NCBI GenBank assembly: GCA_913009865.1
Contig: CAJVYK010000024.1
Location: forward strand, 1-16,562
Direction: 5' to 3'
From: an uncultured bacterium
Lineage (GTDB): Bacteria; Planctomycetota; Phycisphaerae; Sedimentisphaerales; Anaerobacaceae
Length of the DNA stretch: 16,562 nt
Numbering within the stretch: position 1 is the first letter of the stretch; each line of letters opens with the position of its first letter. Made by a program: the position numbers and the translations under genes. Shown in pieces: positions 1 to 8,800 of this stretch. The notes under the pieces are model-generated. The model saw only the letters and a program-made list of their open reading frames with translations. It did not search any database and was not told the DNA's origin.

Positions 1-28
1 GATTCCATGGCCGATATGTTTTACTCAT
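1..28 (-). CDS. N-terminus of a probable IS transposase (cut by window edge)
   Basis: Only nine codons are present: ATG followed by S-K-T-Y-R-P-W-N, running off the left edge. The start is well supported by an AGGAGG-type ribosome-binding site about 9 nt upstream and by a near-consensus promoter 47 nt further up. The opening 'M-x-K-T-Y-R-P' is how many IS1182/DUF772-type transposases begin, which is family knowledge and not something nine residues can prove. If correct, the enzyme is a DDE transposase acting on the ends of its own element. It could equally be another short-leader gene; the identity is tentative. Confidence 0.45.
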
Positions 29-74
29 CCGTGAGCCTCCTTGAATTGAATTTCCATTATAAATATCGGCCAGT

Positions 75-103
75 ATTATACCATCTCTTTAATGGCTGTT
101 CAA
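75..103 (-). promoter_or_regulatory. Promoter of the left-edge gene
   Basis: On the minus strand TTGAAC (98-103) and TATAAT (75-80) are separated by exactly 17 nt. The expected start of transcription near 68 lies about 40 nt before the ATG at 28. It matches the sigma-70 consensus at 10 of 12 positions. Confidence 0.6.
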
Positions 104-122
104 TTGTTACTCGGACAGACTC

Positions 123-776
123 CTAGGCATTTTCTTTTTCCTGTTTACGGTAATTTCTCTGCGTTATTATCGCCGGTATAATGAATCCTGCCCCCATTGC
201 TAAACCGAGGATTATGTAGGCACTTTCTTCTACAAAATATGTCAGCATCATTCCTGCAAAAATTAATATTGCACCCAAAAGCCATTCTTTTGAATGAAAA
301 ACACCCAATACGCACAGACCAATACTGAATAACATTGCCCATATAAATGGTGGGTCTCCCCCAGAGAAATCGTTGAACAGCACAGCTAAAATGCTCCAGG
401 CAAGCCCATGCAATGTTATAAAAATCCATACCCAAGTAACTTGTTTTTTTAGATGAGAGATGAAACCGGCCTTTTTTTCATATTTGGCAATTCGAACAAG
501 GCCAACAATGGTATAACAGAGTATAATTGACATCATAGACAGCCCCACAGGCCAGATCCACTTGTCCAACCGACGTATTTTCAAAAAATATAGTGTGGTA
601 TAAGCAATTATACATATCAAGCCGCATGCAATCATAATGTGGACATCAGGTTTAAGTTGCCTGCTCGTTTTCTCTACCACGGACCGTATAAATTTGAGGT
701 CCTCAGCAGCAATTTTCTGCTCTTCAAAGCCTTCTTGTTTAGACTCTGGTTCTTCGTGTAAATGTTCTTTTTCCAT
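123..776 (-). CDS. Unrecognised six-helix membrane protein
   Basis: This is a 217-residue protein that I do not recognise. After an acidic cytoplasmic N-terminus (about residues 1-45, many Glu/Gln) there are six hydrophobic segments, the first around V-H-I-M-I-A-C-G-L, and a short basic tail (Q-R-N-Y-R-K-Q). The frame is open to 857, but I choose the ATG at 776. It has an AAAGGGG ribosome-binding site about 7 nt away, and a clear promoter (807-835) lies inside the longer version, so the extra 27 codons would not be transcribed. The stop TAG (123-125) sits at the junction with the putative IS, so the C-terminus may have been clipped or replaced by that insertion. It is transcribed divergently from the TPR gene. 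No catalytic motif is visible; a structural or sensory membrane role would be a guess. Confidence 0.7.
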   Translation of the reverse strand: MEKEHLHEEPESKQEGFEEQKIAAEDLKFIRSVVEKTSRQLKPDVHIMIACGLICIIAYTTLYFLKIRRLDKWIWPVGLSMMSIILCYTIVGLVRIAKYEKKAGFISHLKKQVTWVWIFITLHGLAWSILAVLFNDFSGGDPPFIWAMLFSIGLCVLGVFHSKEWLLGAILIFAGMMLTYFVEESAYIILGLAMGAGFIIPAIITQRNYRKQEKENA

Positions 777-806
777 ACGATTTCCCCTTTCTATAAAGTT
801 CTTTAT

Positions 807-835
807 TTTATAAAGTATATTGTCATATTTGTCAA
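807..835 (-). promoter_or_regulatory. Strong promoter of the six-helix membrane protein gene
   Basis: Minus-strand TTGACA (830-835) and TATAAA (807-812) are spaced by 17 nt. Transcription would start near 800, leaving a 5' leader of about 24 nt before the ATG at 776. This fixes the translation start choice for the gene. Confidence 0.75.
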
Positions 836-857
836 ACAAATTTTTTAGTTTTTTCAA

Positions 858-1425
858 TTTTTTTTGAAATGTTGATTTTCGGTGTCAAATCGAGGCAGCA
901 TGCCGGAAAAACTTAACCCTCGACTGCAGCCCAGGCTACAAATCCGCTCTTTCTAAAGCTCCTTGCAGTTAGGCCTATAGCACCCAAATCTTCCCGGCTA
1001 TCACCCTTTCAGCCCCCCTATCGTCAAAGGCAATCATACCCCCCTCACCATTTGTTCCGAGCGATGCTCTCGACCGATAATCCTGCCAATATATTTTTCC
1101 CCAAATTCTATAGGCCGTTGAAGTCTGGCATAGGAAGCGAAGACACAGCATAAAGCAAGGCTGTGGAGACAGTGGTTAAAGTCTATCTAAAGTCGGGACT
1201 GAAATTTTACGAATATGCATTACGTCATTTGTTAACACGGATGGAGCGTTGATTTTTTTCGGGGTCACTGCAAACACTAAAGCCGGACGGAGCCAAAAGC
1301 TAAAGTTTTGGTGATGCTGCAGAGAGGGTTTTAGTAAAGACAGCTAAAAAAGACTGCCTTCCTATCGGCCCCAGGTAGTCTGAAGTATTGTGATTCTGGC
1401 AAGTATCGGTTGAGGGAATTTTATA
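858..1425. other. Non-coding stretch upstream of the TPR gene
   Basis: No convincing gene is visible on either strand. The left part is the AT-rich upstream flank of the membrane-protein promoter. From about 1260 to 1380, just before the TPR gene, the plus strand could fold. CTGCA (1268-1272) can pair with TGCAG (1318-1322) around a CCAAAA/TTTTGG hairpin (1293-1311). GACTGCC can pair with GGTAGTC (1352-1380) around a large loop. I could not match it to a known riboswitch, and no clear sigma-70 promoter for the TPR gene stood out. Confidence 0.4.
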
Positions 1426-2703
1426 ATGGTAAGAACAAAAACACTTATCTCGAAGCGGCGGAGCATCAAAAGTTTCGCCCTGGTCTTAGTATGCGGTCTG
1501 GTACTGCTTGACGGAAGTGTTGCTGGCGCAGGGCTAAAGCCGGGACAAAAGGGGCGGCCGAGCAGAACACTGCGAGCAATGGCAAGAGTTTATATGGCCT
1601 ACGGGGATTACGCAAAGGCACAGCCCCTTGTGGAACAGGCATTGGCTTTAGCAAGAACGAACTCTTCTGACTCTGAACTCAGTGCGTCTCTAATCGACAT
1701 GGCATGGCTGTACAAGAATCAGGGCAGGTTTGCTGATGCCGAGAAGATGTGCAAGTCGGGTCTGGAACTACAGGAAAAGATATACTATAAAGACCATCCG
1801 TATATAGCGTACACATTGAGGATTTTGAGTTCAATTTATCAGGGACAAAGCAAGTATCGCCAGGCCAGGACTGTTCTGGACAGGGCGATGGCCATTATGC
1901 AAAAAAGCCACCCGACAGACGAGCCGGTCATGGCTGGATTCCAGGTGGATATTGCCAAACTGCTGACCGCTCAGGGCAGCTTTGCAGAAGCTGAAACTTA
2001 TTATCAGCAGGCGTTGACCTTAATCAATAAAAGCTACGGGCCGGACCACCTTTACACAGCAGCGGTACTCGGCAACATCGCAAAACTATATACACTACAG
2101 GCAAGGTTCCCTGAGGCCGAGTCATTAATTAAGAAAACGCTGGTAATCCAGGAAAAAACATACGGACCGGAGCATCATCTTTTAGTCCCGACATGGTTGA
2201 CAATGGCCAGGATTTATCAAGCAAAGAAAAATTATACTAAGGCAGAGGAACTGCTTCAAAAAGCCCTGGTTGTGGTGGAAAAGAAGCAGGGATATGAGCA
2301 TCCACTTATGGGAAAGATATTGAATATGCTGGGGGCGGTGTATATTGCGGACGGCAAGTACGCCAAGGCTGAGAGCGTTTGCCAACGAGCAGTGAAAGTG
2401 TTAGAAGCTTCGTTAGGGGCAGATAACGATTATACGGCAATGGCGTTTAATAACCTGGCAAAATTGTATATACATCAGGGAAAATATCGTGAAGCTCAAA
2501 ACTTGTGTCGCAGATCGTTGGCTACGCTCGAAAACATTTTTGACCAGAATCATCCGAATATAGCAGCGGTTCTGGATACGATGGATCAGCTACACCTCAA
2601 GGCCGGAAACGTGACAGAGGTTGCAAAACTGCAGCAGCGTATAGAAAAAATTCCTGAGCGTAAACAACTTGCTTACGGGGCTATCGCAGAAGCAATTAAG
2701 TAA
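1426..2703 (+). CDS. Exported tetratricopeptide-repeat protein (kinesin-light-chain type)
   Basis: This 425-residue protein has a basic N-terminus and a hydrophobic segment (F-A-L-V-L-V-C-G-L-V-L-L, about residues 17-28) ending in small residues. That indicates a Sec signal peptide or N-terminal anchor, so it acts in the periplasm or at the envelope. From about residue 45 to 400 it is almost entirely about nine TPR units. Most have a 42-residue period with motifs such as A-x-L-Y-x-x-Q-G-x-Y-x-x-A-E and Y-G-x-x-H-P, the pattern of kinesin-light-chain/TPR_12 repeats. These fold as a superhelix that binds partner proteins; no enzymatic domain is present. The ATG at 1426 is preceded by GAGGG at 9 nt. 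It is convergent with the tpsA gene (134 bp between stops), so it is not in that operon. A role as scaffold or assembly factor for the surface protein is only inferred from position. Confidence 0.85.
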   Translation: MVRTKTLISKRRSIKSFALVLVCGLVLLDGSVAGAGLKPGQKGRPSRTLRAMARVYMAYGDYAKAQPLVEQALALARTNSSDSELSASLIDMAWLYKNQGRFADAEKMCKSGLELQEKIYYKDHPYIAYTLRILSSIYQGQSKYRQARTVLDRAMAIMQKSHPTDEPVMAGFQVDIAKLLTAQGSFAEAETYYQQALTLINKSYGPDHLYTAAVLGNIAKLYTLQARFPEAESLIKKTLVIQEKTYGPEHHLLVPTWLTMARIYQAKKNYTKAEELLQKALVVVEKKQGYEHPLMGKILNMLGAVYIADGKYAKAESVCQRAVKVLEASLGADNDYTAMAFNNLAKLYIHQGKYREAQNLCRRSLATLENIFDQNHPNIAAVLDTMDQLHLKAGNVTEVAKLQQRIEKIPERKQLAYGAIAEAIK

Positions 2704-2732
2704 AAAGATTGTGTATTCAGCAGGACGCCGCC

Positions 2733-2766
2733 AAATTAAAAGCCTGCCCCCTTTTGGGGACAGGCT
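2733..2766 (-). terminator. Intrinsic terminator of the giant tpsA gene
   Basis: AGCCTG-C-CCCC (2741-2751) pairs with GGGG-A-CAGGCT (2756-2766) with one mismatch and a short T-rich loop. On the minus strand the hairpin is followed by TTTTAATTT, the correct polarity for tpsA, which ends 71 nt upstream of the stem. On the plus strand no T-run follows, so it would serve the convergent TPR gene only weakly. Confidence 0.75.
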
Positions 2767-2836
2767 TATCGAATAACCAATTATTTATCATCCCGGAACA
2801 CATTACTCATACGCAATCCCGGTTCAGACCTACTTC

Positions 2837-5800
2837 TTAGCCGCCAATGGCTGCCAGTCGCGATTGAACATACGCTACAACAGTAGCGTCAGTACCCTCT
2901 GGTAACCCGTGTTTGGCCAGAAGCATCGCTACGGAATCACCCGCCGACCAACCCATTTCATCAGTCATAATACTGACATACGTCACAAGAGCGTCAATCC
3001 ACTCTCCAGCTGCAGCGTAATACGTGCCGTCGCCAGCGTGGTCTGCGAATGCTGTAGCAATCGAAGCCATCTGTTCTTCTGAAGGAGGCGCAGGTGTCGT
3101 GATAAACTCATTAACCACCTGTGTCAAAGCGGCTGTCATTGCGTCATCATCTAAAATATCAGCTGCGTTCTTGAGTCTCGCACAGACCTCGCACGGCTGT
3201 GTATCTGTAGATAGAGCGAAAGTATTTGCTATGAAGATTTGGATGTCCTCCGCTGGAACTCCGATTTCATCAGACAGCCACACCATCAAAGCAGGACAGC
3301 CGCCTTCTCCGAATTCCTGCTTTTCAACTGGTTCGCCTGCTTCTGTATAAAGAGGCGCCGCTGGCATTGGATTCTCGAGGACCCAAGCCGGAGCATCATT
3401 ACCGATCGAAGGATTGTCAGCGCCTGCGCCACGGAGGACATAGTTATAACCTGTCGGGAAAGGCCCGCCACCACCGGCATAGGGCAGACGTCCGACAGCC
3501 TGGAACAGCCACTCACTTCTACGAGAGACCACCTCTAATCTGTCGCCGACATCGCCGTCTGCCAAGGATGTTTCAAACAGACCACCCGGCACATCACCGT
3601 CAAATGTTACGGTGTCAAACGCATCTATGACCATGGCTCCCTTAGACTCATACTCGCATACCTCACAGTCTTCATCAAACTCGCCGGACCCAATACTGAC
3701 CGGAGAGCTTACGTCGACGTTTCCGCTCTTGCTGGCCACGTAGATTGCCACATCGAACGGGTCTCCTTCGTCCCTTAGAATACCGCCAATGGTCGCCGGA
3801 GCGTCTAAGAAAGCAACACCCTCTCGGTCGTCAACGGCACCGGTAGCGTTGTAGAGTCCTTCCGCCACCAGTTCGGCATCCGGACCTAACTTTAAGTCCT
3901 TGGCGCTCATAATCACAATTGCTGCCTTGCCGGGGCCGTATGGCAGCGAAACGCCGGCGCCCTCAAGCTGGTCGGAATACCCTTCTATGTAAACATTAAG
4001 CGTGTCGGTTTCATCGCCAAATTCATCCGGTGTGAATATCTTTCCGGTCTCGGAGATTATTGAGACTCCGCCGTAAGAAGCTCCTACTGCATCTACAAGG
4101 CTAATGTCACCGGCAGCCTCCAGATACAAGCTACCCCAGTCGGAGTCCTTCCAGAGCCAGCTATTGGCAGTAATCATGCCTGTTTGAGCATCCACCTTCT
4201 GGTCGTCATCGCCGTCAAACAGCGTGGTGTTATTAAAGGTAACATCAACAGCTGCCGTTACATCGCCCGCAAGATACGTTGTCCAATCAGACGAAGAAAA
4301 CTCGATACTGCCATTATTCGAAATGAGGTCGCCTTCAACATCAATATCATCATCGGCGTCCAATGTCAGATCTCCGTCTGCCTGTGCACTGACAGGAGTG
4401 GCAGAAAGCACGATATCGTAACCAGCCGTAGCCGTGATAGCTCCACCCCCACCGCTGGTAGTTGAGAGCATGCCATAGGCAGTAATATCATACTCGTCGG
4501 TAGTCAGCGTCATATTGCCGCCGGATTCGGTATTTCCAGACGATTGATTCAGGTAAATATTGTCGTCGGCATATATCGTCATGTTACCTACGGATGTAAC
4601 ATTGCTTTTGAGCCTGATGTTACGACCCGCTGTAACATCTAAGATGCCGTGAGAGGTAACATCTCCATCGACAGTAACATCATAACCGGAAAGCGACATA
4701 TTGCCCTCGAGACTGCCGGCGGCATAAAGATTACCACCAGCGGCCAAGGTCAGTGTACCGTCTGCATCTGCACTCTTAGGAGTGTGGTAAAGGTTGATAT
4801 TGTCAACTGCCGTAGCCGTGATAGCTCCACTGTTCGTGGTAGAAAGTTCGCCATGAGCATAAATATCATCACCAGCATCCAGTGTCAGGTCTCTGGCGGC
4901 TGATACATCACCGGCAGTGCCAACATCGGGATTAACCCAGTGGTTATCAACATCAGTGACGCCGAGTATTATGTCGTCGACTGCTTCAAGGGTCAGACTA
5001 CCATTAGCGTGTATCTGCTCACCGGCTGCCAAAACTATGTCATCGCCGGCTTCGAGTTTGTTGCTGTACTGCACCCATGTCCAGTCACGGAGCAAAATAT
5101 CCCCGCCGGCTGAAACATAAGCGTCCGGCATATTGTCACCACCGTCGAGATATATCACGTCGTCTTGCGCAGACATATCGATATCACCGAATTCGCTTAC
5201 GATTGTTGCAGAGCCGGCCGAAGGATTGAAATGTATCAGGTAGTCTCTTGGTAAATCTCCAGGTTGTTCGACATCACTATCAATTCCATCGGCGTTTGCG
5301 GTCAGCCACATATTCAATAAAGAGTAAATATCGCCTTCAAGCCGGACGCAAGCGTTACCTTCAATGGTTAATTCGCCGTTATCAACAATCACATCGTGCG
5401 TCCATACCGAATAGTTCAACGGCCAAGTAGTTCCGAGCGGCCCGTTATAACCGCCAAAGATATCCAAGTTGCCATCGCCTGTTTTGTGTATCCAGCCACT
5501 GGCATAGAACTGGCCATTCTCAGCCTCTATTTTCTGGTCAACGCTGCCGTCAAGTGTTGCATTCACTATTGAGCCTTCAAATGTGATGTTTTCACTTGCA
5601 ATCAGGTCCGCAGCTGCTGAGAAATCATCCTCTATGAACAGACTGCCATCCTGAACCTCTACTGTCCCGTCAAGGTCAATATCCGTTTCACCAGCAAGCG
5701 TAAGGTCGCCAGTTCCTGTCTTGGTAAGCGTGCCGGTCGCATGCAGTGTTCCGGTTGTGGCCTCTATCGTCTGATCTATATCACCATCAAGTTCGCCATT

Positions 5801-8800
5801 TACTATAGAGCCCTCGAATGTTACGTCATCATTTGCCAGCAAATCACCTGTTGCACTGAAATCATCCTCTATGAACAGGCTGCCATCCTGGACCTCTACT
5901 GTCCCGTCAAGGTCAATAGCTGCATCGCCAGCAAGCGTAAGGTCGCCTGAACCGGTCTTCGTCAAAGTCCCATTTGCCCACAATGTCCCACTCTCAGCAT
6001 CTATCCTCTGGTTACTTGTACCATCAAGTATGCCATTCACTGTAGAACCATTGAACGTTACGTCATCATTTGCCAGCAAATCACCTGTTGCACTGAAATC
6101 ATCCTCTATGTACAGACTGCCGGCTTCAACATCTACTGTCCCGTCAAGGTCAATGGCTGCATCGCCAGCAAGCGTAAGGTCGCCTGAACCGGTCTTCGTC
6201 AAAGTCCCCTTTGCCCACAATGTCCCACTTTCAGCATCTATCCTCTGGAGAGCTCCGCCGTTAAGCTCTGTGTTATTATGCAAGGTGACATTGCCGGCAG
6301 CTTGTACGAGGTCGCCGCCAAGATATGTGGTGTTATCCGAAGAGTAAAGATCGATATCACCACCAGCGAGAAGGTTGCCGGAAACTCTCATATCAGCGCC
6401 ATTACCACCTGTATCTGCTTCCAGGAGCATATTCCCAGCCGCATCTGCTGATACCAGTGTAGTATTAAGCTGGATGTCGCCGGCTGCCTTGACAGTCATA
6501 TCTCCATTAGCCGGATTAGTCGTCTTGAGCAAGCCACTGATGACTGAAACAGCACCAAAATCCCAACCAGAAGGAGCCCAGTTGTTACCATAATCAGCAA
6601 TGATGGTCATCTCACCGGCTGATTCTGCACCAGCGTAAATATAACTGGTACAATCTGATTCGATAGTCATATTCCCATTTAAGGTATTAGTCGTCTTGAG
6701 TAGACCGTGTGCATATACATGACCATCACCGCCTACGAGATTGTCCTTGTCGGCATTTAGCGTCATGCTCCCAGCGGATTCGGTAATTCCAGAAACCTGG
6801 TTGAGTTTAATGTCGCGGCTGGCAGTTATCGTCAAATCATCACCTGTTGCAACATTCTTTTTAAGCTGGACGTCACGACCAGCAATAACATCCAAGACAC
6901 CTTCGCCTGTCAGCGTTTCAAGAGCTGTCACATCATGACCGGCATCGAGCGTCTTGGCGTCAGCTACCCACGTGTTGTTATGCAGCTTAATATCTACACT
7001 CGCAGTCACATCATCATACAGTTCTGTCGTGCTATCGGACGAATAAATATCGATACTCCCGCCAGGATTATCGATGGTGCCATAGGCGGTCATATCGCCA
7101 TCATCATCGATATCGGCATCTGCCCTAAGTACTAAATCACCACCAAAAGAATCGGACACTGCAACAGCGCCGCCGAGTGTGATGTGGCGGTCCGCTTCAA
7201 CCGTCAAGTCACCTTCGCCGGTGAGGGTCTTGGGCTGATACAAGTCCAGATTCTCGCTATAGCCGACCCTTACATCCTGACCGGCATCAAGCGTCACGCC
7301 ATCAGCCGCCCAGGTGTTGTTGTTGAGCCAGATATCCCGGTCAGCATCGACATCGTCATACAGGAATATCGCATCCGACGCCTCATCAGTCGCAGTAATT
7401 ATGACGTCCCGGCCCGCATCGACGGTGCCCTCTGCATACAGCTTTCCATTCTCAGCGGTTATCTTAATATCACGAGTTTCGGCATATAGGTTCAACGTTG
7501 TTATGTTACCGCTAATATCACTAAGAATGACATCTTCGTAAGCCGTTGCTGTTATGTCTTTCCATTTAGCCGCTGCTTCGGAAGTAACTGAATCAGCAGT
7601 GCTTTCTGCAACAAGGTGCGTATTAGTTCTGTTGTCCCAGGTCTCGATATTCTGCTCCAAATCCAGTTTATTATTCTGTCTCAGGGTGAGCGTACTTCCA
7701 TCGGTATCCATACCAATACTGTGTATGGTCATTTCTCCGCCGGGAGTACTTGTGAGATCTCCGGCCTCGATTGTCAGCTTATCCAGCGCAGTCAAATGCG
7801 ACTTACTTTCTACGTTATTGCCGGCCTTGAGTGTCAGATTATCCGCCGCCCTCGTGTCATTATGCAGTGTAAGATCAGAGGCAGCCTCGACTAAAACGCC
7901 ATCAAGCTTTATATTATATCCGTAGATGTCGATGTCATCGTTCGTAGTCTTAAGGTCTCCCTTGGCCCACATTAACCCACCGACTGTATAACCAGGCTCG
8001 AAGTTAATCGTATCCGCATCAGCCTTCAGGGTAAGGTCACCGCCTGCTGTTACTTTGCCACCAAGGGTGATATCGCGGTCTCCTTCAATAGTCAAGGCGC
8101 CTGCACCGGTCATGGTCTTACCGTCGTCCAGGGTTACATCCAGGCCTGCCTTGAGAGTCACATCACTGGCAACCTGGGTGTTGTTATGAAGGAAAATACT
8201 GCCGCCATCGGTAACATCAGCCGTCACATTACCAAACAGATGTATCGTTTCACCGCCTAATACGTAAAGATTGATATTACCCATAGAACCGTCCGTGGTG
8301 GTAAGCTTGCCATGGGCATAAATGTCATCTCCAGCGTCCAGTATCAGGTCACCAGCCGCTGTGACATCGCCACCGAGGGTGATGTCCCGGTCGGCTGCAA
8401 CCGTCAATGCACCTTCGCCCGTGAGCGTGGTACCGTCGGCAGCACCATCACCAACAATTACATCCTGACCGGCATCGAGCGTTATGCCGTCATCGGCAAC
8501 AGTGTTGTTATTCAAGAGAATATCCACATTCGCAGTCACATCGTCATGCAGATTTATCGTGGTATCAGAAGCCGAAATCTCGACAGTGCCACCTGCAGTG
8601 AGTACCTCGGCATCCACATCGCCAATGCCACTTACATCTGCATTAGCAAGAAGCGTTATATCGCCGTCCGCAGTTATGGCGCCATTCAACGTGATATCTC
8701 TTTTTGCTTCAGCCCTTAAAAACTCGACGCCTTCGATAGCTGTCGAAAAGATATCGCCGGCTGCAAGAATTACACCTTTGATTTCAGCGTCAACTGAATT

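Larger units (their letters stand above)
1..122 (-). mobile_element. Probable 5' end of an insertion sequence (IS1182-like), partial
   Basis: The stretch contains a compact promoter, a ribosome-binding site and a transposase-like start within about 120 bp, the usual layout of an IS terminus. The outer end would be near 117-126, where the minus strand reads CTAGGAGTCTGTCCGAG. The palindromic CTAG there is also the junction with the neighbouring gene's stop codon. The other end of the element lies outside the window, so inverted repeats and a target duplication cannot be checked. Confidence 0.4.

Noticed and set aside
777..857. Upstream extension of the six-helix membrane protein (27 more codons)
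   Set aside because: A consensus promoter lies inside this stretch and the internal ATG at 776 has a good ribosome-binding site, so the extension would not be transcribed.
1260..1380. c-di-GMP-I (GEMM) riboswitch before the TPR gene
   Set aside because: GCAAAC and GGACGGAGCC are reminiscent, but the CGCAAAGC core and the tetraloop-receptor arrangement are missing.
5871..6347. Plus-strand open frame of 158 codons antisense to tpsA, and many similar ones
   Set aside because: Its periodic sequence simply mirrors the tandem repeats of tpsA. Long antisense frames are expected from the biased codon use of a repetitive Asp/Ser/Gly-rich gene; there are no start signals.
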